A DNA stretch of 64,000 nucleotides. Origin: Cellulomonas soli (GTDB lineage Bacteria; Actinomycetota; Actinomycetes; Actinomycetales; Cellulomonadaceae). Both the position numbers and the translations under genes were made by a program. Positions 52,377 through 61,143 of the stretch are shown in pieces; the stretch's first letter is position 1; every line of letters starts with the position of its first letter. The stretch lies in NCBI RefSeq assembly GCF_013409305.1, contig NZ_JACBZJ010000001.1, forward strand, positions 3,286,001 to 3,350,000. The letters run 5' to 3'. The notes under the pieces were generated by a model. It ran no database searches. It was not told the origin of the DNA and saw nothing but the letters and a program-made list of their open reading frames with translations.

Positions 52377-53654
52377 ATGTCCAAGTTCACCAAGTGGGGC
52401 GTCGGTGCGACCGCCCTGCTCGCCACCGGCAGCCTGCTGCTGGGTGCCTCGGCCGCTCAGGCGGACCCGTGGGACGCCGACCTGGAGTCCTACACCCAGA
52501 ACCGGCCGCTGAACGGCACCGGCTCGGACACGACCCAGGACCTGAACAACGGTCTGGCGGCCGTGGTGCGCAGCGGGGGCCAGCTCGTCCTCGGCTCCTG
52601 GGACGCGACCTTGCCCACCGGCTCAGGTGCGCAGGGCACGACCATCGTGACGCACTCCGGCGGCACGACGATCCCGCGTCCGAACGGGTCGGGTCAGGGT
52701 GTCGCGGCGCTGAAGGCCACCGTGGCCGGAACCACGCTCACCAACGCCCGTGGCACTTCCACCGGTGGTGCGACCGCCGACGGCAGGCTCGACCGGACGG
52801 ACCTCCAGTTCGCCCGCTCGTCGTCCGGCCCCTCGTCGTTCGCGGCGAGCGGCACCTACTCGTACGTCCCGCTCGCTGTGGACGCCGTGACCTACGCCAA
52901 GGGCGCGAGCTCCGCGGTGCCCGACGGTCTCACCGTGGCCGACCTGACCCAGATCTACCAGGCCAGCGCCGGCCAGACGGTGTCGCTGAGCGTCGGCTCG
53001 CGCGTCATCGGCACGGCTTCCACCAGCGGTGCGCAGATCGTGCCGCTGCTGCCGCAGTCCGGTTCGGGCACCCGCTCGTTCTTCCTCAGCAAGCTCGGCC
53101 TGACCGAGGCGAGCCTCGGCTCCGCCGTGGCCTGGACCTACACCGCCGGTGGCGTGACCACCGACGTCCAGGAGCACGACGGCGCCGCGCTCGCTGCGGT
53201 CAGCAACGCGATCGTTCCGTTCTCGATCGCGCAGTGGATCGCCCAGAGCAACGCCGCCAGCCTGGCGGCCAACTACGGCGTGTCCGTACTCGACCGTCGG
53301 CACGGGGCGGTGCTCGCCCCGGTCACCGTCGGTTCGACGCTCGTCCAGCCGACGACCGGCACCACGCCGGTGCTCAACACCGCGTTCCCGCTGACCCGGC
53401 CGGTCTTCACTGTGGTGGAGCACGCGGCGATCGCGTCGAACAGCACCCTGTCCGCCACCTTCATCGACGACCCGGCGACCGCCGACGTCGTCGAGGGGGC
53501 TGTCTACACCGCCAAGCGTTCCGCCACCGCGCAGTTCGTGATCGAGGACTTCGGGTTCGGCTCGCTGATCAACCGTGACACCGACGTGAACGGCGTCACG
53601 ATCCAGGGCGTCACCTACAAGGCCGGCGACGCCGAGAGCATCCGCACCAACTGA
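52377..53654 (+). CDS. Secreted PstS-like protein
   Basis: A 425-residue exported protein with a clear signal peptide (KWGVGATALLATGSLLLGAS, cleavage after AQA) and no lipobox or C-terminal membrane helix. The mature start DPWDADLESYTQNRPLNGTG contains GSDTTQD, a phosphate-site-like loop, and later segments (LQFARSSSGPSSF, LPQSGSGTRSFFLSK) repeat the Ser/Gly-rich anion-binding pattern of PBP-like-2 proteins. It is therefore a freely secreted third member of the PstS fold in this operon, perhaps held by the WxL-like partner. The ATG at 52377 follows GAGAGGGAC. Strong hairpins flank the gene. Confidence 0.85.
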   Translation: MSKFTKWGVGATALLATGSLLLGASAAQADPWDADLESYTQNRPLNGTGSDTTQDLNNGLAAVVRSGGQLVLGSWDATLPTGSGAQGTTIVTHSGGTTIPRPNGSGQGVAALKATVAGTTLTNARGTSTGGATADGRLDRTDLQFARSSSGPSSFAASGTYSYVPLAVDAVTYAKGASSAVPDGLTVADLTQIYQASAGQTVSLSVGSRVIGTASTSGAQIVPLLPQSGSGTRSFFLSKLGLTEASLGSAVAWTYTAGGVTTDVQEHDGAALAAVSNAIVPFSIAQWIAQSNAASLAANYGVSVLDRRHGAVLAPVTVGSTLVQPTTGTTPVLNTAFPLTRPVFTVVEHAAIASNSTLSATFIDDPATADVVEGAVYTAKRSATAQFVIEDFGFGSLINRDTDVNGVTIQGVTYKAGDAESIRTN

Positions 53655-53660
53655 TCACAC

Positions 53661-53760
53661 CACCCGGTGGCCGGGCGCTGCTCGGCCACCGGGTGCCCCG
53701 CCCGCGGCGCGGGCGAGCTCATGAAGTGCCTCTCCCGGCAGGTTGACCTGCCGGGAGAGG
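53661..53760 (+). other. Two perfect hairpins after the secreted binding protein
   Basis: CACCCGGTGGCCG (53661-53673) pairs with CGGCCACCGGGTG (53683-53695). CCTCTCCCGGCAGG (53729-53742) pairs with CCTGCCGGGAGAGG (53747-53760) around TTGA. Both stems are perfect (13 and 14 bp). Without T runs they are more likely mRNA-stabilising or partial terminators within the operon than full stops. Confidence 0.75.
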
Positions 53761-53810
53761 CCCCGGCTCGCGTCACCGCCGCCACCTTCCACCTACAGAG
53801 AGAACCCTCC

Positions 53811-55184
53811 ATGTCGCACGAATCCCTTCGTCGGCGAGCGGGCAGCGGCCTGCTCGCCGTCCTGACCACCGCCGTGCTCGGCCTGGCTGCGATCGGCCCC
53901 GCGCAGGCCGCCAACGCGAGCCTCGACCCGGCCAACCGCCTCGGCGACATCACCCTGGCCCCGGCCTCGGGCGCGCTGTCCGACACCACCACGTTCGGCC
54001 CGACCACGCTGACCACCACGACCGGCTGCCCCGTCGGCTACCGGCAGTCCTCCCGGGTCCTGTTCATCTGGGCGGACGGCTCCCAGGACGCGACCCACCT
54101 CGCCGCGGGTGTGAAGGTCGCCGCAACCGCAGGCAGCGGCCTCGACGGGAACGCGATCTCCCGCACCGGCACCTCGGCCGCGCGCTGGGGTTCCGCGCAG
54201 TTCCCGCTGGACGCGATCAAGGACGGGCTGGCGACCTACGTTGTCACCTGCGAGGTCGGCACTGCCCCTGACGGGGCGACGTACCCCGCAGCGGCCGTCC
54301 CGATCGGCCAGGCGAAGTACTTCAGCGTGGACGTGCGCTTCGACCTGGCAGCCAAGACCTGGGAGGTCGTTCCGGAGACCGTCGTCGAGAAGGCCACCCC
54401 GACCATCACCCTGACGGGTGCCATCGCGCATGCCGACGGCACGGTCACCCTGACCTCGGCCGTGACCGGTGACTCCGGCGCGGCGACCTCCGGCACGGTC
54501 GAGCTCACCGGCACGTATGCCGGGCTGGCGACGCCGGTCACCGGCAGCGTGCCGGTCGCGGCGGACGGCACCGCGAGCTGGACCAGCCCGGTGCTCGAGG
54601 CGGGCAAGACGTACACCTTCGCCGCGGCCTACAGGGCCGGCAGCAACGCGGTCTACACCGACTCGACCACCGACGCGCAGACCACCGTCACCACGGTGGC
54701 CGAGCCGGTGCCGCCGCAGAGCACCGGGGTGACGGTGACCATCCCGGCCGCGCTCAGCGGGCTGAAGTTCACCGTGACCCCCGGTGACGTGGCCCTGGGC
54801 CAGGCCACGCTGCAGGGCACCTCGTACGTGGCCACGGGAGCCTTGGGAACGGTGACGGTCTCCGACAACCGGACGACCCGCACGGCGTGGACCTTGAACG
54901 GCCAGGTCGACGACTTCGTCAGCACCACCGACGCGACGCAGAAGATCGACGCGGACTACCTGGGATGGAAGCCGGCGCTGGTGGGGTCGACGAACGGCGG
55001 CACCGCGGGCGTCGAGGTGGCGGCAGGAAGCACCTCGGGGCTCGGCTCGGCACGCCCCCTCGCCCAGGCAGCCGCCGGCGCCACGGTGGCCGACACCGCG
55101 GTGCAGGCGGGGATCACCCTGAAGGCTCCGGCGAGCTCCGCGGAGGGCAGCTACACCGCGACGCTCCTGCTGACCCTGATCTGA
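53811..55184 (+). CDS. WxL-like cell-surface protein
   Basis: Exported protein of 457 residues with a signal peptide (GLLAVLTTAVLGLAAIGPAQ). An N-terminal beta domain (about 30-190) is followed by an Ig-like repeat (TPTITLTGAIAHADGTVTLT). The C-terminal part (about 300-457) resembles a WxL domain: VTVSDNRTTRTAWTLNGQVD holds the Trp-Thr-Leu motif, DADYLGWKP follows, and the end SYTATLLLTLI takes the place of the second motif, with Trp replaced by Leu. WxL domains bind peptidoglycan non-covalently. The gene is followed by a DUF916 gene, the usual WxL partner. Confidence 0.8.
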   Translation: MSHESLRRRAGSGLLAVLTTAVLGLAAIGPAQAANASLDPANRLGDITLAPASGALSDTTTFGPTTLTTTTGCPVGYRQSSRVLFIWADGSQDATHLAAGVKVAATAGSGLDGNAISRTGTSAARWGSAQFPLDAIKDGLATYVVTCEVGTAPDGATYPAAAVPIGQAKYFSVDVRFDLAAKTWEVVPETVVEKATPTITLTGAIAHADGTVTLTSAVTGDSGAATSGTVELTGTYAGLATPVTGSVPVAADGTASWTSPVLEAGKTYTFAAAYRAGSNAVYTDSTTDAQTTVTTVAEPVPPQSTGVTVTIPAALSGLKFTVTPGDVALGQATLQGTSYVATGALGTVTVSDNRTTRTAWTLNGQVDDFVSTTDATQKIDADYLGWKPALVGSTNGGTAGVEVAAGSTSGLGSARPLAQAAAGATVADTAVQAGITLKAPASSAEGSYTATLLLTLI

Positions 55185-55189
55185 GGCCC

Positions 55190-55230
55190 GGGTGGCTCCG
55201 CGGGCCGACCCATGGCCTGCGGAGCCACCC
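55190..55230 (+). other. Hairpin after the WxL-like gene
   Basis: GGGTGGCTCCGC (55190-55201) and GCGGAGCCACCC (55219-55230) form a perfect 12-bp stem six bases after the stop codon. There is no T run. Confidence 0.7.
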
Positions 55231-55287
55231 AACCACCGACCCACTCACCACTGCCGGCCCGGCCCGGCACCTCACCCGAGAGCACCC

Positions 55288-56439
55288 ATGACCTTGCGAC
55301 CCCCCACCGCCCGGGCCGTCCTCGCGATCGCGGCCCTGCTCGGCGTCGCGACGCTGCTCGCCACCGCCCCGGCACAGGCCGACGAGGCACCCGCCGACGA
55401 CTCGCAGGTGACCTGGAGCGTGCAGCCTTCCACGCCCGCAGGCCCGGACGGCCGCACCCGGTTCGACTTCGCCGTCGACCCGGGCACGACGATCAGCGAC
55501 TGGGTCTCGGTGGCGAACTGGTCCACCCACGAGGTGAGCTTCCAGGTCTACGCCGCGGACGCCACCACCGACTACGACACCGGTGCGTTCACGCTCATCG
55601 GCGCCGACCAGGCCTCCACCGACCTCGGCGCCTGGACGTCGGTCGACTCCGCCACCTCGGTCTGCGCCGAGGGTGACACCGCCTGCCTCGCCGGGCTCGG
55701 CGTCACGGTCACCCTGGCGGCTGGCACCAGCCAGGACATCCCCGTGACCATCACCGTGCCCCACGACGCCACACCGGGCGACCACGCCGCAGGGATCGTC
55801 GCCTCGTTCCGCTCGGAGGCCAGCGACGCGCAGGGGTCGGCCGTGCAGGTCGAGCAGCGTGTCGGCACACGGATCTACCTGCGGGTCGGGGGCGCGCTCG
55901 CCCCGGCCGTCGGGGTCAGCGGTGTGGTCGCCGGCTACGACGGCTCGGCCAACCCGGTCGGCACCGGAACCGGAACCGTCGGCTTCGACCTGACCAACAC
56001 CGGCAACGTCCGGCTCGACGCGACCCCGAGCGTGCGCCTGACGGGGCCGTTCGGCCTCGACCTCGGCACGGTCACCCTCGACGCGGTCACCGACCTGGTG
56101 CCCGGTGCGACGACCCACGTCACCGCCGAGGTCCCCGGCGTCCCCCCGCTGCTGCTGCTCACCGCCGAGGTGACCGTCACCCCGGTGGTCGCCGAGGCCG
56201 ACGGCGCCGCCACCGCAGCCACCGGCTCCGCCCGCGCCTGGGCGGTGCCCTGGGCCCTGCTGGGGCTGGTCGCCCTGGTGGTCGCGGGCATCACCCTGAC
56301 CCTCGCGCAACGACGCCGTGCACGGCGGTTGCTGGCCGAGGAGCTGGCCACCTACACCGAGCAGGTCCGCGCCGAGGCACTCGGCCTGACCTCCACCCTG
56401 CGCCCCGACGTCCCGAACGAGAGCGAGACCGTCCGATGA
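55288..56439 (+). CDS. DUF916 / WxL-interacting protein
   Basis: A 383-residue membrane protein of the DUF916 (WxL-interacting) type. A signal peptide (ARAVLAIAALLGVATLLATA) is followed by DSQVTWSVQPSTPAGPDGRT, the family opening, then two beta-sandwich domains (VNSWSTHEVSF-like VANWSTHEVSFQVYAADATT, and GFDLTNTGNVRLDATPSVRL). A C-terminal transmembrane helix (WALLGLVALVVAGITLTLAQ) and a basic cytoplasmic tail end the chain. In Firmicutes these proteins bind both peptidoglycan and WxL proteins. Here it probably docks the WxL-like neighbour to the membrane. It overlaps the next gene by 4 bp. Confidence 0.85.
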   Translation: MTLRPPTARAVLAIAALLGVATLLATAPAQADEAPADDSQVTWSVQPSTPAGPDGRTRFDFAVDPGTTISDWVSVANWSTHEVSFQVYAADATTDYDTGAFTLIGADQASTDLGAWTSVDSATSVCAEGDTACLAGLGVTVTLAAGTSQDIPVTITVPHDATPGDHAAGIVASFRSEASDAQGSAVQVEQRVGTRIYLRVGGALAPAVGVSGVVAGYDGSANPVGTGTGTVGFDLTNTGNVRLDATPSVRLTGPFGLDLGTVTLDAVTDLVPGATTHVTAEVPGVPPLLLLTAEVTVTPVVAEADGAATAATGSARAWAVPWALLGLVALVVAGITLTLAQRRRARRLLAEELATYTEQVRAEALGLTSTLRPDVPNESETVR

Positions 56440-57224
56440 CCCCGAGCCGTCCCCCCGCCCACCGTGTGGCACGTGTGCTCGCGGGCGCGTGCCTGACCCT
56501 CGGCGCGCTGGCCGTGCCGGCGGGCGCGGCGTTCGCCGACGATGCCGGCGACCAGACCGGGCTGTCGGTGTCGATCCCTGCACGAGCCGGCACGACCCCC
56601 ACCCCTGTGCCGACCACCACGACGCCGTCGCCGACCGCCACGTCGACCACGGCGCCGACCGCCGGTCGCGGCGCTGCGACGACCGGTTCCCCGCGGTCGG
56701 CCGGCACGTCCGAGGCGGTCGGCGGGGCGCAGCCCGCCGGTGCGGCCGCTGGGTGCGCCCCGAGCGAGCCCGACGTGCCCACCCGACCGGCCACCGCCGG
56801 GACGGCCGGGGTGGAGGCGCACGTGGACCAGGACCTGTACCTGCCGGGGGCGCGGGTGACTGCCACCGCGACCGGCTTCGCCGCCGGGGAGCAGGTCCAG
56901 CTCGTGCTGTTCAGCGAGGCGGCCCTGGTCGGCTCGTTCACCGCGGACGCCGCGGGTCAGGTGCAGGCCATCTTCCCGGTGGCCGACGGCACCGCACCGG
57001 GGACCCACACGGTGCAGATGAGCGGGTGGTGCGGTACGGCGGTCGCCGTGGTCGACGTGCTCGTCGGCTCGGCCGGAGCCACCGCCCCGGCCGAGCAGGG
57101 CGTGCCGCCGTGGGCCTGGTGGGCGGGCGGCGGCGCGGGCCTGGTCGGCCTGGGGGCGGGCGGCTGGCAGCTGCTCGCGCTGATGCGAGGGCCGGGCGCG
57201 CTGGCGCAGGTGGCCGTGCCGTGA
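56436..57224 (+). CDS. Mucin-like membrane-anchored surface protein
   Basis: A 262-residue exported protein with a signal peptide (ACLTLGALAVPAGAAFA), a Thr/Pro/Ser-rich stalk (TPTPVPTTTTPSPTATSTTA) of about 65 residues, one beta-sandwich domain (VEAHVDQDLYLPGARVTATA to MSGWCGTAVAVVDVLVG) and a C-terminal transmembrane helix (WWAGGGAGLVGLGAGGWQLL). There is no LPxTG motif. The beta domain resembles surface Ig-like folds that read GxxVTATATGFAAGEQV. It overlaps both neighbours. It is probably a structural component of the surface complex. Confidence 0.8.
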   Translation: MTPSRPPAHRVARVLAGACLTLGALAVPAGAAFADDAGDQTGLSVSIPARAGTTPTPVPTTTTPSPTATSTTAPTAGRGAATTGSPRSAGTSEAVGGAQPAGAAAGCAPSEPDVPTRPATAGTAGVEAHVDQDLYLPGARVTATATGFAAGEQVQLVLFSEAALVGSFTADAAGQVQAIFPVADGTAPGTHTVQMSGWCGTAVAVVDVLVGSAGATAPAEQGVPPWAWWAGGGAGLVGLGAGGWQLLALMRGPGALAQVAVP

Positions 57225-58186
57225 CCTTGACGACACCGGCATCGATCGACGAGGCGTACCGCGTAGCCGGACCGCCGGGCGGAGGTCGCCGCACCGGCCG
57301 GGGTTCACGCCTCCCGGTACCCGCTCGTCCACCCGCACCGCGCGACGGGCGCTGGTGGGTCGGGGCCGCTCTGCTGACCCTGTCGGTGACGCTGCTCGCG
57401 TTCGTCGCGCACGTCGCCGTGCTGTCCACCTTCCAGCACCACCGCGCCCAGACCCTCGCCTACGGTGACCTGCGCACCGCGCTCGCCAAGGCCGAGGCCC
57501 CCACGGGTCAGCTCGACCTGCGGGAGGACCTCGTCGCCGCCGGCACCCCGGTGGCCTGGCTGCAGATCCCGTCGATCGAGCTGTCCGAGGTGGTGCTCGA
57601 GGGATCGACCGCCGAGGTGCTGCGTTCGGGCCCCGGTCATCGGCGCGACTCGGTGCTCCCGGGGCAGCCCGGCACCGCGGTCGTCCTCGGCCGGCAGCTC
57701 ACCTACGGAGGGCCCTTCGGCGACCTGAGCCGGTTGCAGCCCGGCGACGAGATCACGGTGACCACCGGTCAAGGTGCCTCGACCTACCGGGTGTTCGGTC
57801 TACGACGCGCCGGCGACCCGCTGCCCGAGGCGCTGCGCTCGGGGGAGGGGCGACTCGAGCTGCTGACGGCCGACGGCCTCGCTCTGCTGCCCGACGGGGT
57901 GCTGCACGTGGACGCCGAGCTGGTCAGCGAACCGTACGACGCGTCCAGCCGGGTGATGGCCTACGCCGCTCTGCCTGCCGCCGAACGCGCGATGGGCCAG
58001 GACCGGGAGGCGTGGACCCTCGTGGTCTTCGTGCTGCTGCTGCTCGTCGGGGCCGGGGCCGCCACCTGGTGGCTGTGGACCCGCTGGGGCCGCTGGCACG
58101 CCTGGGTGGTCGGGGTGCCGGTGCTGCTCGCTCTGGGCGTGACCGGGGCTGACGCCGTGATGGGCGCGCTGCCCAACCTGCTGTGA
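57221..58186 (+). CDS. Sortase-fold protein lacking catalytic Cys and His
   Basis: A 321-residue protein with an N-terminal membrane helix, a sortase-like beta-barrel (about 95-240) and two C-terminal helices, the layout of class C/D sortases. Family landmarks are clear: [40 protein letters not shown] and [15 protein letters not shown]. However, the active-site His of the usual AGHR segment is replaced (LGRQ), and the TLxTC segment reads ELLTADG. No cysteine occurs anywhere in the protein, so it cannot act as a thiol transpeptidase. It may bind sorting-like peptides or scaffold the surface proteins. It overlaps the upstream gene by 4 bp. Confidence 0.85.
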   Translation: MTLTTPASIDEAYRVAGPPGGGRRTGRGSRLPVPARPPAPRDGRWWVGAALLTLSVTLLAFVAHVAVLSTFQHHRAQTLAYGDLRTALAKAEAPTGQLDLREDLVAAGTPVAWLQIPSIELSEVVLEGSTAEVLRSGPGHRRDSVLPGQPGTAVVLGRQLTYGGPFGDLSRLQPGDEITVTTGQGASTYRVFGLRRAGDPLPEALRSGEGRLELLTADGLALLPDGVLHVDAELVSEPYDASSRVMAYAALPAAERAMGQDREAWTLVVFVLLLLVGAGAATWWLWTRWGRWHAWVVGVPVLLALGVTGADAVMGALPNLL

Positions 58187-58271
58187 GCCCGTCGCCCACC
58201 CGCCGCACCACGACGCCCCGCGGCTCGCCATCCCTACTTCCGTGACCCACCCCGACCGCCAAGGACCAGCG

Positions 58272-59306
58272 ATGAGCACCCGATCCACGCACCCGACCAG
58301 CAGCCCGGACCCGTACGCGGCGCCGACGGCCGTGCACCATCCCACCGTCACGCACACCCTCGCCGAGTCCGCCGAGCTCACCGCCGCCCGCGTGCCGCTC
58401 GCCGCACCGGTCGACCCCGACCGCACGACCGTCTTCGCGCCACCCGACGGCACCGCGCCCGAGACGCTGCGCGACGCCACCGCCGAGATCGCCGCCGCCC
58501 ACTCCGCAGCGCCGTCGCTGCCGCCCCGGCGGCTGTCCGCGATCGATGCGCAGGACGTCTCTGCCTGGTTCGGCACGCACAAGGTGCTCGAGAGGGTCTC
58601 GCTGAGCATGCTGCCCGGCGAGGTGACCGCCCTCATCGGCCCGTCGGGCTGCGGCAAGTCCACGTTCCTGCGGATCCTCAACCGCATGCACGAGCTCGTG
58701 CCGTCCGCGGCCCTGGCCGGTCAGGTGCTGCTCGACGGCGACGACATCTACGACCGGAGCAAGAAGCTCCAGGACGCCCGCAAGGACATCGGGATGGTGT
58801 TCCAGAAGGCCAACCCGTTCCCGGCGATGAGCATCTACGACAACGTCGTCGCCGGCCTCAAGCTCACCGGGCGACGCGCCGGCCGGGACGAGAAGGACGA
58901 GCTCGTCGAGCGCACGCTGACCTCCGCCGGGCTGTGGAAGGAGGTCAAGGACCGCCTGCGCCAGCCGGGCGGTGGTCTGTCCGGCGGGCAGCAGCAGCGG
59001 CTGTGCATCGCCCGCTCGTTGGCCGTCCGACCGAAGGTCCTGCTGATGGACGAACCCTGCTCCGCGCTCGACCCGACCTCCACCCGGGTCATCGAGGAGA
59101 CGATGACCGAGCTGAAGAAGGAGGTGACGATCGTGATCGTCACCCACAACATGCAGCAGGCGCAGCGGGTGTCGCAGCAGTGCGCGTTCTTCCTGGCCGC
59201 CCAGGGCACGCCCGGTGTCATCGTCGAGCACGGCGACACCGAGGCGATGTTCTCCGAGCCGCAGGACGAGCGCACCTTCGACTACGTCAACGGGCGCTTC
59301 GGGTGA
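58272..59306 (+). CDS. pstB: Phosphate ABC transporter ATPase PstB
   Basis: ATPase of 344 residues: Walker [10 protein letters not shown] at about 122, Q loop [10 protein letters not shown], signature LSGGQQQRL at about 236, Walker [14 protein letters not shown] at about 257 and switch His in [12 protein letters not shown]. The PstB-specific [20 protein letters not shown] is present. It carries an unusual N-terminal extension of about 85 low-complexity residues before the ABC domain ([12 protein letters not shown]). The ATG at 58272 has AAGGA upstream. It lies at the far end of the operon from pstCA, separated by the surface genes. No phoU is present. Confidence 0.94.
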   Translation: MSTRSTHPTSSPDPYAAPTAVHHPTVTHTLAESAELTAARVPLAAPVDPDRTTVFAPPDGTAPETLRDATAEIAAAHSAAPSLPPRRLSAIDAQDVSAWFGTHKVLERVSLSMLPGEVTALIGPSGCGKSTFLRILNRMHELVPSAALAGQVLLDGDDIYDRSKKLQDARKDIGMVFQKANPFPAMSIYDNVVAGLKLTGRRAGRDEKDELVERTLTSAGLWKEVKDRLRQPGGGLSGGQQQRLCIARSLAVRPKVLLMDEPCSALDPTSTRVIEETMTELKKEVTIVIVTHNMQQAQRVSQQCAFFLAAQGTPGVIVEHGDTEAMFSEPQDERTFDYVNGRFG

Positions 59307-59319
59307 GGCCGGCGCCACG

Positions 59320-61143
59320 ATGACGGGGTTCGACGAGGGCGGCACACTGCTCGGCGGTCGCTACCTGCTCGGCGACCTGCTGGGTGTGGGTGGGTCGGCC
59401 TCGGTGTTCGAGGCCGACGACCTGCGCTCGCCAGAGGCCCTGCGCGGTGCCTCGCCGGAGCGGGTCGCCGTCAAGGTCCTGCACCCGCACCTGAGCGCCC
59501 ACGAGGGGGCATGCGAGGCGTTCCTGCGCGAGGCGCGCGCGGCGCAGTCGCTCGACCACCCGGGCATCGCGGCCGTGCACGCGTCGGGGGCGGAGGACAT
59601 CGGCGGGATCCGTACGGCGTGGATCGCCCTCGACCTGGTCACCGGCGGCAGCCTGGCCGACCGGGTCGCGCGCACCGGGCCGATGGGCGTCGCTGAGGCC
59701 GCGGCCGTGCTCGACGGGGTGCTCGGCGCCCTCGGCGCCGCGCACCGTGCGGGCCTGGTGCACCGGGACGTGTCGCCCGCGAACGTGCTCCTGCAGCAGG
59801 TCGACCCCGACGAGCCGCTGCGTGCCGAACAGGTGCGGGTCGTCGACCTCGGCCTGGCCGACGCGACCGGGAGCACCGCCGTGGGCGCCGACCTGCTGCG
59901 CACCCCCGCCGGTGGTGCGGCCGACCCGGGGGAGCGGGGGGTCATCGGCAACGCGCACTACATGTCGCCCGAGCAGGCGCAGGGCAGGCCGGTGCGGGCG
60001 GCAGGTGACCTCTACCAGGCGGGCGCGCTGCTGTACTTCCTGCTCACCGGCCGTCCGCCGTACCCGCTGCCCTCGGCCGACCAGGTCCTGCAGGCGCACG
60101 TGTCCGCGCCCCAGCCCGTGCCGTCGGCGCTCGAGCCCGGCGCACGGGTGCTCGACCGCGTCGTCGTGCACGCGATGGCCAAGACGCCCGCCCGGCGGTA
60201 CCGCGACGCCGAGGAGTTCCGAGCGGCCGTGCGCGCGGCCGTCGGCCCAGACCGGGCTGAGACACGTGCACCTGGACAGCGGCCGGCGACCCGGGACCTC
60301 GACCCGTCCGGTGCCGTGTCGTCCGAGGGTGCCGCCGGCCAGGAGGTCCGCGCGACCCAGGTGCTGCGCGGTGCGACCCGCCCGGGCGAGCCGGTCGGCG
60401 CGGACCTCGACTACCTCGACCCGGTCGGCCCGCCCGCGACGTCACCCGTGACCGCTGGTCCGCCCTCGCCAGCCGGGGGCGCAGTGCTCGGCGTGGCCGT
60501 CGCGGCCGTGCTGGGCATCGCGCTGTGGGGCGCGCTGACCGCCGCCGCCGACCCCGGGGCGCCGAGCCCACAGATCAGCACCTCGACGAGCGCGGCGGCA
60601 GACCCTGCGCCGACGACCGAGGCGCCCGTCGTGCCACCCTCCGTGCCGAGCCCCGCTACGACGACTGACGCGGAACCGACGCCGACCACCGACCCCGTCC
60701 GGATCACCGTCCCCACGCTCTACGGCACGCTGTCCGACTCGTTGCAGGCGCTGCGCGACGCGGGACTGCAGCTGGGCGCCGTCACCCGGGCCGACTCTGC
60801 CGAGGCCGCCGACAAGGTGCTCGGCCAGGCGCCCGCCGCGGGGGAGGCCGTGGACGCAGGCTCGACGGTGGAGGTGACCCTCGCGTCGGGGTTCAACGCC
60901 GTGCCTGAGGTGACGGGCACGACCGTCGCGAACGCCACGGCCAGCCTGCAGGACGCAGGCTTCACGGTGGCCGTCTCCGGCCCGGCACCAGGCGTCGACG
61001 CGTCGGGGACGGACCTGATCGTCGGCACCCGGCCGGTGGGTGGCAGCCGACTGCGCGTCGGCGCCACGGTCACGCTGGTGGTCGCAGCCGCCGTCCCGAC
61101 GCCGAGCCCCGACCCGTCACCCGTGCTCGGGGACGGGGCGTGA
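59320..61143 (+). CDS. Serine/threonine protein kinase with PASTA domains
   Basis: Membrane kinase of 607 residues, PknB-like. The kinase domain (about 8-300) has the glycine loop LGVGGSASVFEAD, Lys in VAVKVLHPH, HRDVSPANVLL, DLG in VVDLGLAD and MSPEQAQG. A linker and a transmembrane helix (GVAVAAVLGIALWGAL, about 395) follow. Outside are a Thr/Pro-rich stalk and two PASTA domains (VPTLYGTLSDSLQALRDAGL; VPEVTGTTVANATASLQDAG), which bind peptidoglycan fragments. It starts 13 bp after pstB. It probably couples wall state to this surface system. Confidence 0.93.
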   Translation: MTGFDEGGTLLGGRYLLGDLLGVGGSASVFEADDLRSPEALRGASPERVAVKVLHPHLSAHEGACEAFLREARAAQSLDHPGIAAVHASGAEDIGGIRTAWIALDLVTGGSLADRVARTGPMGVAEAAAVLDGVLGALGAAHRAGLVHRDVSPANVLLQQVDPDEPLRAEQVRVVDLGLADATGSTAVGADLLRTPAGGAADPGERGVIGNAHYMSPEQAQGRPVRAAGDLYQAGALLYFLLTGRPPYPLPSADQVLQAHVSAPQPVPSALEPGARVLDRVVVHAMAKTPARRYRDAEEFRAAVRAAVGPDRAETRAPGQRPATRDLDPSGAVSSEGAAGQEVRATQVLRGATRPGEPVGADLDYLDPVGPPATSPVTAGPPSPAGGAVLGVAVAAVLGIALWGALTAAADPGAPSPQISTSTSAAADPAPTTEAPVVPPSVPSPATTTDAEPTPTTDPVRITVPTLYGTLSDSLQALRDAGLQLGAVTRADSAEAADKVLGQAPAAGEAVDAGSTVEVTLASGFNAVPEVTGTTVANATASLQDAGFTVAVSGPAPGVDASGTDLIVGTRPVGGSRLRVGATVTLVVAAAVPTPSPDPSPVLGDGA

